Shown: one piece after another, positions 1 to 9,061 of the stretch
How the letters are laid out: every line of letters begins with the position of its first letter
Position numbering within the stretch: position 1 is the first letter of the stretch
NCBI RefSeq assembly: GCF_007990525.1
Contig: NZ_AP019823.1
Span: 2,046,001-2,110,000, forward strand
Source of the DNA: Leptotrichia hofstadii
GTDB taxonomy: Bacteria > Fusobacteriota > Fusobacteriia > Fusobacteriales > Leptotrichiaceae
Direction of reading: 5' to 3'
Length of the DNA: 64,000 nucleotides
Made by a program: the position numbers and the translations under genes
The notes under the pieces: model-generated
The model's database searches: none
Seen by the model: the letters and a program-made list of their open reading frames with translations, nothing else
What the model was told of the DNA's origin: nothing

Positions 1-1
1 T

Positions 2-88
2 AATGTCTACATTCAAAAAATTGTAAAAGAAGATAAAAAAGAAGTTGTTCAGACACCTATAGCAGAAACAGCAGAAATTGAAGAATAA
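2..88 (+). CDS. C-terminal end of an Asp23/Gls24-like protein (5' partial)
   Basis: An open frame enters from the window edge and stops with TAA at 86-88. Its 28 residues include NVYIQKIVK followed by a charged tail rich in Glu. The Asp23/Gls24 family of envelope-stress proteins typically ends in a strand like VNVYVQ followed by a charged tail. The next two genes (AmaP-like and NusB) are the usual companions of Asp23. The identity therefore rests on context and a short motif. Most of the gene lies outside the window. Confidence 0.5.
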   Translation, partial: NVYIQKIVKEDKKEVVQTPIAETAEIEE

Positions 89-285
89 AAATCATAATAA
101 GCTCAAATATTCATAGAAATCTTGTTTACAAATAATATTTGAGCACATTCACTCAATTAGGAAAGGAGAACCTGTCAAAGATATATTTTGATTAAAATAA
201 TTTTAATTGAAATTATTTTACAAATTGCTGATAGATAACTTTACTCAATTATTAAAATACGGTATATTTTTGGCAGTACATATTA

Positions 286-945
286 ATGATTGCAATATTA
301 GGATTTTTAGCAAGACTGTCTGTCATACTTGGGTTTCTTGGTATCGCGTTCTCAAGCATTTCAGATATGCTGTTCAGAACGGATTATTTAGGGCAGCTTG
401 ACAATTTTATTGATTTAAGCAGTCTGAACTTCAAGGTTTTAGTTGGATTGTTGTCAATAATTTATTTAGTTATATTTTTACTTTCTTATCTTAACAAGCT
501 TACAAAATATTCTCAAAATAGAAAAGTGAAAAATAAAAATGGAGAAATTGAAGTTTCCATAAAAACAATAAATGAAACATCAAAAGACTTTCTAAGCGGA
601 CAGGAAATTATAAAAAATTCAAAAGTAAGATCATATCCGAAAGGAAAGTCGGTTGTTATCGAAGCTACTGTGGACACTTACAACGTTGACAACTTAAATG
701 AGAAACTGGCAGAAATTCAAAACAAATTATCTGATTATGTTTTTCAGTCAACTGGAATCACAGTAAAAAAAAGTAAGGTAAAATTGAAAAAAGTTTTAGG
801 TGAAACAATTGTTGAGAAAAAGATTATTGATTCTCCGTCTGTTCAAAAAGAAGAAGTAAAAAAAGAGAAAAATATTGAAAATGACATTCTGACTAGCGAT
901 AATAATTCACAAAATGATATTTCCACAGCTGGAAAGGAAAATTAA
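286..945 (+). CDS. amaP: AmaP-like membrane anchor protein
   Basis: This 219-residue protein has two hydrophobic segments near the N-terminus (about residues 3-25 and 48-68), followed by a soluble domain of about 90 residues and a charged, low-complexity tail. This is the layout of AmaP, which anchors Asp23 at the membrane in Gram-positive bacteria. It lies between an Asp23-like gene and nusB, and its stop overlaps the nusB start by one base (TAATG). The start is uncertain. ATG at 286 has no clear ribosome binding site, while a good GGAAAGGAG lies far upstream near 161-170. The in-frame region upstream is open only back to 256 and offers no better start. A TTG at 207 in another frame gives a hydrophobic N-terminus that could belong to a small separate peptide. 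The family call is fairly secure, the start less so. Confidence 0.65.
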   Translation: MIAILGFLARLSVILGFLGIAFSSISDMLFRTDYLGQLDNFIDLSSLNFKVLVGLLSIIYLVIFLLSYLNKLTKYSQNRKVKNKNGEIEVSIKTINETSKDFLSGQEIIKNSKVRSYPKGKSVVIEATVDTYNVDNLNEKLAEIQNKLSDYVFQSTGITVKKSKVKLKKVLGETIVEKKIIDSPSVQKEEVKKEKNIENDILTSDNNSQNDISTAGKEN

Positions 946-1361
946 TGACACGACGAGAAATTAGGGAAGAAATATTTAAACTTCTTTTTGAATACGAGTT
1001 AATTGACAATGATATTGAAAAAAGAATAAATGAAACAATTGCAGAAGAAAACTTAAAAAGGGATGAAGAAATTGACTTTTTAAGAAGCTATATTACTGAA
1101 ATAATTGAAAATAAGGATATTCTAACTGACAGAATAAGGCAAGTACTGGACGGTTGGACTTATGAACGTTTGGGAACTATAGAAAAAGTTTTGTTAAAAA
1201 TATCTTTTTATGAAATTACTATAAAAGACATAGGATATGAAATAGCGATTAATGAAGTTCTTGAAATTGCAAAAAAATATTCCTACAATGATACCAAAGA
1301 CTTTTTAAACGGAATTCTTGCAAAATTAGTACAAAATATTAAAGATGAAAAACAAAAATAA
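945..1361 (+). CDS. nusB: Transcription antitermination factor NusB
   Basis: The 138-residue protein is the usual length for NusB, which binds boxA RNA with NusE (S10) and helps antitermination of rRNA transcription. The N-terminal MTRREIREEIFKLLFEYE resembles the family start (REiAfklLyqyE). The C-terminal part shows the conserved pattern of an aspartate-rich helix (DRIRQVLDGW), then LLKISFYEI, AINEVLEIAKKYS and DFLNGILAKL. It overlaps amaP by one base and so is probably translated by coupling. A weak hairpin with a T-run follows at about 1396-1434. Confidence 0.93.
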   Translation: MTRREIREEIFKLLFEYELIDNDIEKRINETIAEENLKRDEEIDFLRSYITEIIENKDILTDRIRQVLDGWTYERLGTIEKVLLKISFYEITIKDIGYEIAINEVLEIAKKYSYNDTKDFLNGILAKLVQNIKDEKQK

Positions 1362-1395
1362 CGCAAGAATATTTCAAGCAAAACAAATAATAGGC

Positions 1396-1434
1396 AAAAA
1401 GACTTCTGTATTTGTATATATGGAAGTTTTTTTA
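1396..1434 (+). terminator. Possible terminator after nusB
   Basis: AAAAAGACTTC and GAAGTTTTTTT can pair around a 16-base loop, and the right arm runs into a T-tract. The stem is short, so the call is tentative. Confidence 0.4.
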
Positions 1435-1625
1435 TATATAGCAATTCTAGTTTAAAATTAGAGTAAAAGGTTAAGCTGTATTTATAACTACAGTCAATAC
1501 ACTACTTTTTACATACTTTACTTCAATTTTTAAGTAGATCGGCTATAATTTTAAATTTTGTAAATTTAGTATTTAAAAAATTTGAACATACTATAAAATT
1601 AAACTAGAAAAGGAAAAATAATACA

Positions 1626-2738
1626 ATGAAAAAAATAGGAATAATTATAGGAAAATTTTTTCCGCTTCACATCGGACATGTAAACTTTATTCAAAGAGCC
1701 AGCGGAATTGTAGACAGATTATACGTTGTTATCTCGTATTCCGATGATGCCGATGACTTGCTTACTTCTAATTCGCGTTTTGTAAAGGAAATCACACCAA
1801 AGGACAGATTACGTTTTGTAAAGCAGACATTTAAGAACCAACCTAACATCTCGTCCTTTTTGCTGGATGAAAATAACTATTCCCAGCAAGGCGACAACTG
1901 GCAGGAATGGGCAACAGCTTTAAAAAATGAAATTGAGAAAAGAGAAAATCTGAAAAATAAAAAGGAAATAGACTGGCAAAATGATGTAATTTTCATAAGC
2001 AATAGAGATGGGGACAAGGAATACAATCTAAAGCATTTTGGATCTGAAACTAAATCAATTGACAAAAATTATATTGAATACAACGTAAACTCAAAGCAAA
2101 TACGTGAAAATCCAAGTAAATACTGGAAATTTTTACCACGTGAAGTAAGGGAGCATTTAATTCCCATTATTACAATTTGTGGAGGGGAAAGCAGTGGAAA
2201 AAGTGTAATGATAGACAAACTTGCAAATGTTTTTAATACAACTTCCGCTTGGGAATATGGACGTGAATATGTTTTTGAAAAATTAGGTGGAGATGAGGAG
2301 TCATTGCAATATTCTGACTACGAAAAAATCGTTTTTGGACATCAGTCAAATGTTTTGTATGCCGCTAGAAACGCCAATAAATTTGCATTAATTGATACAG
2401 ATTATATCGCAACTCTGGCTTTTTGCCTAACTTATGAAAAACGGGACAATCCGATAGTTCGTGAATTCGTCCAAAATTACAGATTTGACTTGACGATTTT
2501 ACTTGAAAACAATGTTGCTTGGGTAAATGATGGACTTCGTTCAATTGGCGATAACGATAGACGTGAAAAATTTCAGAATTTATTAAAGAAACTGTATAAA
2601 GAATACAATATTCAATATATTACAGTAAAATCAAGCAGCTATGAAAAAAGATATTTAGCTTGCAAGCATATTATAAAGGCATATTTAGACGGTGCTGATA
2701 ATTCACAGCTTCAGGAAATAGCAGATACTTTTATATAA
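1626..2738 (+). CDS. nadR: Bifunctional NMN adenylyltransferase / nicotinamide riboside kinase (NadR)
   Basis: NadR makes NAD from NMN (or nicotinamide riboside through NMN) in the cytoplasm. The N-terminus has the nucleotidyltransferase signature GKFFPLHIGH (about residues 9-18), and the matching ISSRxxR-like region is replaced by NSKQIRENP near residue 160. The C-terminal kinase domain has a P-loop, GGESSGKS (about 187-194), and conserved DTDYIATL further on. The protein is 370 residues and lacks the N-terminal helix-turn-helix of enterobacterial NadR. It is therefore an enzyme, not a repressor. It is a single-gene unit, with a weakly informative 264-bp gap upstream and a strong terminator downstream. 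Confidence 0.93.
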   Translation: MKKIGIIIGKFFPLHIGHVNFIQRASGIVDRLYVVISYSDDADDLLTSNSRFVKEITPKDRLRFVKQTFKNQPNISSFLLDENNYSQQGDNWQEWATALKNEIEKRENLKNKKEIDWQNDVIFISNRDGDKEYNLKHFGSETKSIDKNYIEYNVNSKQIRENPSKYWKFLPREVREHLIPIITICGGESSGKSVMIDKLANVFNTTSAWEYGREYVFEKLGGDEESLQYSDYEKIVFGHQSNVLYAARNANKFALIDTDYIATLAFCLTYEKRDNPIVREFVQNYRFDLTILLENNVAWVNDGLRSIGDNDRREKFQNLLKKLYKEYNIQYITVKSSSYEKRYLACKHIIKAYLDGADNSQLQEIADTFI

Positions 2739-2744
2739 AAAAAT

Positions 2745-2794
2745 AACCTATTACTAAAATTTGTTTTAATGCTTAGTAAATAGGTTTTTTTATT
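2745..2794 (+). terminator. Terminator after nadR
   Basis: AACCTATTACTAA pairs with TTAGTAAATAGGTT (one bulged A) across a loop, and is followed by a run of T. It is a clear intrinsic terminator. Confidence 0.85.
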
Positions 2795-2952
2795 TCTCAA
2801 ATTTTTTATTTTTCTATTTTTTAAATTTCAATTTTAAGTTTTTTTGAAAAAACAGCTAAATACTTTTATCGTGCCCTCCTTAAATCGTGCATACTTAGCT
2901 ATTTTTGAAAAACCACTTTATATTTATATAATTACAAAATTATATATTTTAT

Positions 2953-3450
2953 TTAGTCTCTTTTCCCCATTTCCTTGTCTAATAAATATAACGTAGCGTT
3001 ATTATTGTCAACATCAAGTGAAATAATCTTATCAAGGAATTTTTGAGCTTGTTCCTCTTCTTCTTCCTGCTCTTCAGCAAATTCATTCAAGAATACTTCT
3101 GCACCATAATCTCCTAGTTCTCTTGCAAGCTTGTGAATATTCTCAATAGAGGCTGTAACAGCTTCTTCATGTGCAAGAGCAGCTTCAAATACTTCTCTTA
3201 CTGATGTAAAGTCCATTTTAGGCTTATCTAATCCCAAAAATTCAATTTTTCCATTTCTTTTTAATACATACTCATAAAATTTTTTTGAATGTTCTATTTC
3301 CTCTTTTGCTTGATTTCCCATCCAGTTTGCAAAACCTTCTAATGCTCTTTCGTCAAAGTATGCAGCCATAGCTTGATATTGATAAGCCGCTGCTAATTCC
3401 ATATTTATTTGATTATTTAATAAAACTTCCAATTCTTTATTTAATTTCAT
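2953..3450 (-). CDS. ftnA: Ferritin
   Basis: The 165-residue protein is a bacterial non-heme ferritin that oxidises and stores iron in a 24-subunit shell. Ferroxidase ligands line up with FtnA: E18, E51 and H54 (in KEEIEHSKK), E95, and Q128/E131 in the helix FAEEQEEEEEQ. It lies 39 bases after perR on the same strand, so both are probably one transcript. This links iron storage to peroxide sensing. The acidic stretch EEQEEEEEQ is more Glu-rich than usual, but all the ligand positions remain. Confidence 0.95.
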   Translation of the reverse strand: MKLNKELEVLLNNQINMELAAAYQYQAMAAYFDERALEGFANWMGNQAKEEIEHSKKFYEYVLKRNGKIEFLGLDKPKMDFTSVREVFEAALAHEEAVTASIENIHKLARELGDYGAEVFLNEFAEEQEEEEEQAQKFLDKIISLDVDNNNATLYLLDKEMGKRD

Positions 3451-3489
3451 ATTTTCTCCATTTCTATTTTTTATTTTAATAATTTATTT

Positions 3490-3906
3490 CTAATTTTTCT
3501 TTTCTAAACATTTTTCGCAAGTACCTTTTATGTAGAAATGTATTTCATCAATTTCCACATTACCCAATTTTGATAAATCGAATTTTGATAAATTTACATC
3601 AAAATCTATTATTTCTCCACAATTTTTACATTTGAAATGTCCATGATCCTCCGTCACTACATCGTATCTCACTTCATTTTCTTCAATAATAATTTCTTGA
3701 ATAATGTTATTACTGACAAATATATTTAACGTGTTATACACTGTAATTTTTGATAAAGTAGGCATTTCAGGAGATAAATTCTGAAAAATATCGTCGACTG
3801 TTGGATGTGTATGATGATCCAGCAGATATTGAAATATTTTCATTCTTTGTACTGAAGGTTTTATTCCATTTTTCTTTAAATAGTCGCCAACGTTTTCTAT
3901 ATGCAT
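3490..3906 (-). CDS. perR: Peroxide-responsive regulator PerR (Fur family)
   Basis: The 138-residue protein has a Fur-type winged helix, then a metal-binding dimerisation domain. Structural zinc is held by C93-x2-C96 and C130-x2-C133. The regulatory metal ligands of Bacillus PerR (H37, D85, H91, H93, D104) have counterparts here at H34, D82, H88, H90 and D101. Aspartate at the last position favours PerR over Fur. A ribosome site AGGAGG precedes the ATG. The gene leads a two-gene operon with ferritin and has its own strong promoter. A PerR-like box overlaps the start region, which suggests autoregulation. Confidence 0.88.
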   Translation of the reverse strand: MHIENVGDYLKKNGIKPSVQRMKIFQYLLDHHTHPTVDDIFQNLSPEMPTLSKITVYNTLNIFVSNNIIQEIIIEENEVRYDVVTEDHGHFKCKNCGEIIDFDVNLSKFDLSKLGNVEIDEIHFYIKGTCEKCLEKKN

Positions 3907-3965
3907 ATTCCCTCCTAAATTATTTATTTCATTTTTTTATTTAATTAATTATATTTACCTTTCCT

Positions 3966-3980
3966 TTGTATCCATTATAA
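3966..3980 (-). promoter_or_regulatory. Candidate PerR box in front of perR
   Basis: Read on the minus strand, the 15-mer TTATAATGGATACAA matches the Bacillus PerR consensus TTATAATnATTATAA at 11 of 14 defined positions (7/7 in the left half, 4/7 in the right half). It lies just downstream of the -10 element, where repressor binding would block initiation. Confidence 0.45.
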
Positions 3981-4008
3981 TTTTATACTCTTTTCTATAT
4001 TTTGTCAA
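3980..4008 (-). promoter_or_regulatory. Promoter of perR-ftnA
   Basis: On the minus strand, a perfect -35 TTGACA (4003-4008) is separated by 17 bp from -10 TAAAAT (3980-3985). No other gene on this strand lies between it and perR. Confidence 0.75.
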
Positions 4009-4113
4009 TACATTTATTTATTTTTATTCTCAAAGTTATTTTTTACAGTATTTCAAGATACTTAAAACTTTTTTATAATTAAAATAAAATAACAATAATT
4101 TTAAAAATCTCAG

Positions 4114-5829
4114 TTACTGCGAGTCATTTAGTGGAATTAAAAATGTGAATACGGTTTTAATATTAGGCACACTTTTTACAAAAATTTCAATATTATGCCG
4201 TAAAGCTATTTCTTTTGCAATTGCAAGCCCTAATCCCATTCCATTTTTGTTTTCCTCAGTATTTGACTTGTGATAACGGTTAAAAATTTCTCCAATGTTT
4301 TCAGGATCAATACCTCTTCCGCTGTCACATATTTTAAGCTCGTACTTTTTATTCTCTTTTTTTAACAAAATATCAACTTTCTGATTTTCATTAGAAAATT
4401 TTATTGCGTTATCCAGCACAATTATTATCATTTGCCGAATCCGCTGATAATCCCCAGCAAAAAGATACCTGTCTTCTTCAATTGTATTTTCAGCAGAAAA
4501 ATTTATTTTCACACCTTTTTTAGTTGAAATCTGTTTCATGCTTCTCACAGCGTCATTTATAATTTCAAATAAATTTATTGTACTTTTATCAATGGAAAAA
4601 TCTGTATTTTGAAGTTTCGTCAAATCTATCAAATCATTAACCAGCCTTTGCAGATGAATACTATCTGATAAAATCTGTTCATTATAATCCTTTAGCTGCT
4701 CAGGATTACTTATAATTCCGTCGCAAATGGCTTCTATTGAACCACGAATCACTGTAATCGGCGTTCGCAGTTCGTGAGAAATATTTGCAATAAAATTTTG
4801 CCGCATTTTTTCAAAACGTTCACTTTCTTTTGAGCTTTTATCTAGTTGAAGTGCCAGTTTATCAATACTTTTTGCAAGTTCCCCAATTTCATCGCTCTGT
4901 TTTATCTGCGTTGTTACTTCATAATTTCCCTTTGCCAATTCTGCTGTTGTATCACGAATTTTATTAAGTGGCTTTGTAAAGCTTATGGAAAGCCAGACGG
5001 CACTGATACTCGCAAGGATTAGAGCGACCAAGATACTGAAAATAAGAGTATAAATACCGCTTTTTAATGCCGAAGACATATATTTGACTGGAGAATGAAG
5101 GAGCACGACTCCTTCAATTGTTTGACCGTTTTTTATTGGAACTGCTACTGTTATTGAATTTTCATTTAAGTAATCATTAAAATTTTCTGTCGTAGTTGTT
5201 TCTCCAGAAATAGCTTTTTTAATAGTTTCTTCTGCATTTGGAGGTAATTTCAGATATGAAAGCGGTTGCCCCTTCTCATTTCTTCCCTGCACAATATTTC
5301 CTGTTTTTGCATCCACTATCCAGACTTCTCCCATCGCAATGTCCTCAATCATTCGCATACTTCTAAATATTTTGACATTATTGTCCTTCTCATCCACGAT
5401 TCTATGTCTATGAAAATGTCTTTCATCTAATAATTTTTTAGAATTTTTTTCTTCTGGCCTTTTTTCAGTTTCATTTTTCCGTATATTTTCAATAACATTG
5501 TTTTCAAATGCTTTTCCATTTATATTTCCTACAATTTTAGGTTTTTCTCTCCTAACTGGCTTTTCAGAAGAAGTTTCCTTTGATGGAGGTTTCCTGTCTT
5601 TATTCTCAAGATTCTCATTTCCGTCTTCAAACCACATTTTTGAAAGAGTTGTTGAAATCTTATAAGCTCTTTCAACCAAATCTTTCTTATGTAAACTAAC
5701 AGTATTTTGAATATAAATATATCCAAAAATGCTCCCAATCACAATGGAAAATAACAAAAGCGACAATCCAAAATATGAAAGTAATTTTATGAATATTTTA
5801 TTTTTAAATTTTATGCCTTTTATTTTCAC
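4114..5829 (-). CDS. Membrane sensor histidine kinase (no partner regulator nearby)
   Basis: The 571-residue protein is a classical class I histidine kinase. It has a membrane segment at about 12-40, a charged extracytoplasmic sensor region at 41-255, a second membrane segment at 256-280, then HAMP at about 281-335. The phosphoacceptor is H352 in SHELRTP. The ATPase domain has the N box (LDNAIKFSN, N474), G1 DSGRG (502-506) and G2 GMGLGL (530-535). The start is GTG at 5827-5829 with AGGAAG upstream, one base after the stop of the tannase-like gene. The two should be co-translated. No response regulator lies on either side, so its target must be encoded elsewhere. The sensor region is Lys/Arg/Glu-rich with a His cluster (HFHRHR, about 138-143) that could bind metal; that is only a guess. 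Confidence 0.92.
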   Translation of the reverse strand: MKIKGIKFKNKIFIKLLSYFGLSLLLFSIVIGSIFGYIYIQNTVSLHKKDLVERAYKISTTLSKMWFEDGNENLENKDRKPPSKETSSEKPVRREKPKIVGNINGKAFENNVIENIRKNETEKRPEEKNSKKLLDERHFHRHRIVDEKDNNVKIFRSMRMIEDIAMGEVWIVDAKTGNIVQGRNEKGQPLSYLKLPPNAEETIKKAISGETTTTENFNDYLNENSITVAVPIKNGQTIEGVVLLHSPVKYMSSALKSGIYTLIFSILVALILASISAVWLSISFTKPLNKIRDTTAELAKGNYEVTTQIKQSDEIGELAKSIDKLALQLDKSSKESERFEKMRQNFIANISHELRTPITVIRGSIEAICDGIISNPEQLKDYNEQILSDSIHLQRLVNDLIDLTKLQNTDFSIDKSTINLFEIINDAVRSMKQISTKKGVKINFSAENTIEEDRYLFAGDYQRIRQMIIIVLDNAIKFSNENQKVDILLKKENKKYELKICDSGRGIDPENIGEIFNRYHKSNTEENKNGMGLGLAIAKEIALRHNIEIFVKSVPNIKTVFTFLIPLNDSQ

Positions 5830-5830
5830 A

Positions 5831-7429
5831 CTATCTTCCTTCTGCTACAACCTTATCCATCCAGCTAAATAACTCATCTAAATCATAATCTCCAGAATGT
5901 GGAGTTGCCCAAGGCGATGCAAAATCAACTTTTTTCCCAAGATTTTCGAGTTTTATAGCAAGTATCGCAGGTATTGCAAGTGAAGTATCCTTGTCAACCG
6001 CACCATGTCTTATTCTCCAGTATTTTACTTTTGAATTTGCAACATAGTTCATTGGATTCATCATTTTTATTATTTTTTTATCAGCCATAGTTCCATTCGC
6101 TGTAGAGTGTTCCAGCATATATTCCGTAAAATGCTTATTGTTCGTAGTTTCATCTCCAAATTCGTTATTTTCCCCTGTTGACAAATCTACATTGTCAAAT
6201 GCCCCTGGCGTTTTTTGTCTACCCATATAAGCCACATATTTATCATAATCTAAATCTACAACTTTCCCATTTTTTATTGTCAAAAATTCAAATTCCGATA
6301 AATCAGTCCCTTTCTTCAAAGTGACATTTGCAGAATCAATGTAATATTGCTTAATCTGCTCCTTAAAACTTCCATTTCCATTTTCATCCAATGTTAAAAG
6401 TTTCCCATTTTTACCTTTTAATTTTAGACTGTTTAAATAGGTAGGAAACATTTTCTTCAAATCATTTGAACGTAAAATTTCATCATCAGTCAACGTACCC
6501 TCAGTATATTTTCTTTCCACATTGTAATCTAACATTGAAATCTCTATCTTTTTATACGTTTTTACATCGTTAAACATCCACTCGTAAGCTGTATTCGCAT
6601 TATCCAAGTTAGTTATTGGACAATAAGCTGACACAGCGTAAATATCATCTCTTACATTCAATGCACCAATTTCCTTTAGATACGGTTCATAATCCTTATT
6701 ATTCCCAGTCGCTCCGAGCAAAGCTGAAACTGCTCCTCCAGCACTTGTCCCATTGGAAATAATTCTATCCGCTCTTCCTGGCATTCTAACATCATTATAT
6801 CGCAAATATCTCACAGCCGCTTTCAAATCTACAATTACAGCAGGTGCCTTTCCAGTATACTTCCCATCTTTTTCCAAAGTTCTGCCTCTAGCTCCAGGAC
6901 TTGCCACGACATATCCATTTGATAATGCGACTAATGAAGCATCCGGCTTTCCATCTCTTCCATTTCCAGGCACTCCAGCCGCTCCAGGCATATATCCTCC
7001 TACTGTATTCGGGAAAAATATTGGTGCAGTTTTTGCATTGTATTTTCCAACTGATTTATTTTTAAAATATTCTTCTGGAATATAGATATTTATAGTCTGA
7101 TAAGCAATATCAACTGGTTTTGCAACATAAACTATATTTTCATAAGCACGATAAGTAACCGTTTTCCCATTAACAGTCGCCGTTTTCGCCGTATAATTTT
7201 TATTTACATCAAAATTTAAATTATAACCATTTTCTGTTTTATTTGTTATCATATCTTCGGTTATTACTTTTTTATTCATAGGTGCTCCCATTTGTGGCTT
7301 TTTATCTTCATTCTTATTTACTTCAACATTTTTATGATTTTTACTAGAATCCACTAATCCTTTTTTATTATCAGCAGCCATTGAAAGAGCTGAAACCAAT
7401 AAACTTAATATAATTAATTTTTTTTTCAT
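5831..7429 (-). CDS. Secreted subtype-B tannase-family esterase
   Basis: The 532-residue protein has a signal peptide (MKKKLIILSLLVSALSMAA, predicted cut near residue 19) and no lipobox. The alpha/beta-hydrolase core has the nucleophile motif GTSAGG (227-232, Ser229). This motif and the surrounding sequence are typical of bacterial subtype-B tannases, which cleave galloyl esters. Likely acid and base are D479 or D481 (HGAVDKDTS) and H511 (TPHSG). Residues 20-60 form a Lys/Asn-rich linker. It starts a two-gene unit with the histidine kinase. Tannase activity is likely from family membership, but other aromatic or short esters are possible substrates. It lies downstream of the rplQ terminator, so it has its own promoter. 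Confidence 0.78.
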   Translation of the reverse strand: MKKKLIILSLLVSALSMAADNKKGLVDSSKNHKNVEVNKNEDKKPQMGAPMNKKVITEDMITNKTENGYNLNFDVNKNYTAKTATVNGKTVTYRAYENIVYVAKPVDIAYQTINIYIPEEYFKNKSVGKYNAKTAPIFFPNTVGGYMPGAAGVPGNGRDGKPDASLVALSNGYVVASPGARGRTLEKDGKYTGKAPAVIVDLKAAVRYLRYNDVRMPGRADRIISNGTSAGGAVSALLGATGNNKDYEPYLKEIGALNVRDDIYAVSAYCPITNLDNANTAYEWMFNDVKTYKKIEISMLDYNVERKYTEGTLTDDEILRSNDLKKMFPTYLNSLKLKGKNGKLLTLDENGNGSFKEQIKQYYIDSANVTLKKGTDLSEFEFLTIKNGKVVDLDYDKYVAYMGRQKTPGAFDNVDLSTGENNEFGDETTNNKHFTEYMLEHSTANGTMADKKIIKMMNPMNYVANSKVKYWRIRHGAVDKDTSLAIPAILAIKLENLGKKVDFASPWATPHSGDYDLDELFSWMDKVVAEGR

Positions 7430-7516
7430 GAATTCTCCTTTTATTTTACTATATTTTATTTTTTTTAAATCTTACAATATTTCGCATTAGAATAATAAAT
7501 TTATTGTAAATCTATT

Positions 7517-7542
7517 TAACAAATGTTTTGAAACCCTTGTTA
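7517..7542. promoter_or_regulatory. Inverted repeat upstream of the tannase-kinase pair
   Basis: TAACAA and TTGTTA are separated by 14 bases, about 90 bp upstream of the tannase start. It has the form of an operator, but no regulator can be assigned. Confidence 0.25.
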
Positions 7543-7580
7543 GAAAATAAATAAAATATCTTTTTAATTAAAATTACTAT

Positions 7581-7615
7581 AAAAAAAGGACATAAGTATA
7601 AAACCTATGCCTTTT
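7581..7615 (-). terminator. Terminator of the alpha ribosomal operon
   Basis: On the minus strand AAAGGCATA pairs with TATGTCCTTT (one bulged T), followed by seven T. It lies 15 bases after the rplQ stop. Confidence 0.8.
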
Positions 7616-7629
7616 AACTATTATAATTA

Positions 7630-8004
7630 TTATACTAATTCAATAATTGCCAATTCAGCTGAATCTCCACGTCTAACAGCCGTTTTGATGATTCTTGTAT
7701 AACCACCATTTCTTTCAGCATATTTAGGTGCAATTTCATTAAAGATTTTTGCAACTGCTCCTTCATTTCTTAAAAATGCAAAAGCCTGTCTTCTCAAATG
7801 CACTCTTCTTGCCACATCAGTCGAATTATTATATTTTTTCCCTAAAGTAATTGCTTTTTCAGCAAATTTTCTTAATTCTTTAGCACGAGTTACTGTTGTT
7901 TCAAGTTGCTCATGCTCTACTAAAGAAATCGTCATATTTTTAAGCATAGCTAATCTATGATCAGTTCTTCTACCTAGTTTTCTATATGATTTATTATGAT
8001 TCAT
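7630..8004 (-). CDS. rplQ: 50S ribosomal protein L17
   Basis: The 124-residue protein starts [20 protein letters not shown], which is close to the family start (MRHxxxxRKLGRTxxHRxAM). It ends [21 protein letters not shown], matching the conserved L17 end. L17 sits near the peptide exit tunnel of the large subunit. It is the last gene of the alpha operon and follows rpoA by 52 bases, as in most bacteria. Confidence 0.97.
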   Translation of the reverse strand: MNHNKSYRKLGRRTDHRLAMLKNMTISLVEHEQLETTVTRAKELRKFAEKAITLGKKYNNSTDVARRVHLRRQAFAFLRNEGAVAKIFNEIAPKYAERNGGYTRIIKTAVRRGDSAELAIIELV

Positions 8005-8056
8005 TTTCCCTCCTCGTTTAAGATTTTATTCTAAATTCTAGTTTAATTTTATATGA

Positions 8057-9031
8057 TTATTCATCACTACTTGTATTATCGTCTAAATCATAACCAAGTT
8101 CTTTCATTTTATCGATAATTTCATTTAACGATTTTTTTCCTAAATTTTTAATTTTCAATAATTCGTTATATGTCATTGAAGTTAAGTCTGAAATTGTATT
8201 TACTCCTGCTTTCTTCAAGCAATTATAAGAACGTACTGTAAAGTCAAGTTCTTCAATTTTCATATCTTCAATATTATTTTCATTTTCAGCATCAGCTTCT
8301 GCCAATTCATCCTCACTATCTCTGTATTTACTCATACTGTTTCCAATATTTGTAAATGGTTCCAAATGCCAAGTTAGTAACTCTACTGCATAAGATAAAG
8401 CGTCTTTAATTTCAATACTTCCATCTGTAGCAATTTCCAAAATTAACTTGTCATAGTTTGTAACACGTCCAACCATAGTGTCTTCAACACTATAATTTAC
8501 TCTCTTAATAGGTGTATAAATTGCATCAACTGCTAAATATCCTATTGGCCATCCATCAGTATTAATTTCATCAGAAACTACAAATCCTTCTCCAGAATCC
8601 ACAAGAAATTCTATGTCAATCTGTTTATCAGTTGTAACAGTCATAATAACCTGCTCAGGATTTATAATTCTTAATCCAGGTTCTACATGAATATCTGCCG
8701 CTGTAATTACAGCTGGTCCTTTTACTGAAAGCGTCATTTTCTTTTCACCAGGCTCATCAGCTTCAACTACTATTTCCTTCACATTTAAAATAATATCTGT
8801 AACTGCTTCTTTTACACCTTCTATTGTAGAAAATTCATTTAACACACCTTCAATTTTAATTCCTTTTATTGCAGTTCCTGGAATTGATGACAGCAATATT
8901 CTTCTAAGTGCATTTCCAATAGTATTCCCATATCCTCTATACAGAGGCTCTAGCGTGTACTTTGCTGTATAATTATCTTCTTTTTCTTCAGTTAATCTTA
9001 CATTTTTAGCTATTTTTTCAATATTTAACAA
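8057..9031 (-). CDS. rpoA: DNA-directed RNA polymerase subunit alpha
   Basis: The 324-residue protein has the N-terminal assembly domain with YGNTIGNALRRILLSSIPG (about 35-53), a family signature. After an acidic linker (about 245-262, rich in E, N, D) comes the C-terminal domain that binds UP elements and activators: ELDFTVRSYNCLKKAGVN and LLKIKNLGKKSLNEI. The full length and both domains are intact. It sits between rpsD and rplQ. Confidence 0.98.
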   Translation of the reverse strand: MLNIEKIAKNVRLTEEKEDNYTAKYTLEPLYRGYGNTIGNALRRILLSSIPGTAIKGIKIEGVLNEFSTIEGVKEAVTDIILNVKEIVVEADEPGEKKMTLSVKGPAVITAADIHVEPGLRIINPEQVIMTVTTDKQIDIEFLVDSGEGFVVSDEINTDGWPIGYLAVDAIYTPIKRVNYSVEDTMVGRVTNYDKLILEIATDGSIEIKDALSYAVELLTWHLEPFTNIGNSMSKYRDSEDELAEADAENENNIEDMKIEELDFTVRSYNCLKKAGVNTISDLTSMTYNELLKIKNLGKKSLNEIIDKMKELGYDLDDNTSSDE

Positions 9032-9061
9032 GCTAATTCATCTCCTCCGATTAAAATATTA

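Noticed and set aside
207-401. 64-codon plus-strand frame starting with TTG before amaP
   Set aside because: It overlaps amaP in another frame, has no ribosome site at a proper distance and resembles nothing. It may reflect an unclear amaP start.
6753-7085. 110-codon plus-strand frame inside the tannase gene
   Set aside because: It is antisense to a gene with clear signal peptide and catalytic motifs; it has no ribosome site or family.
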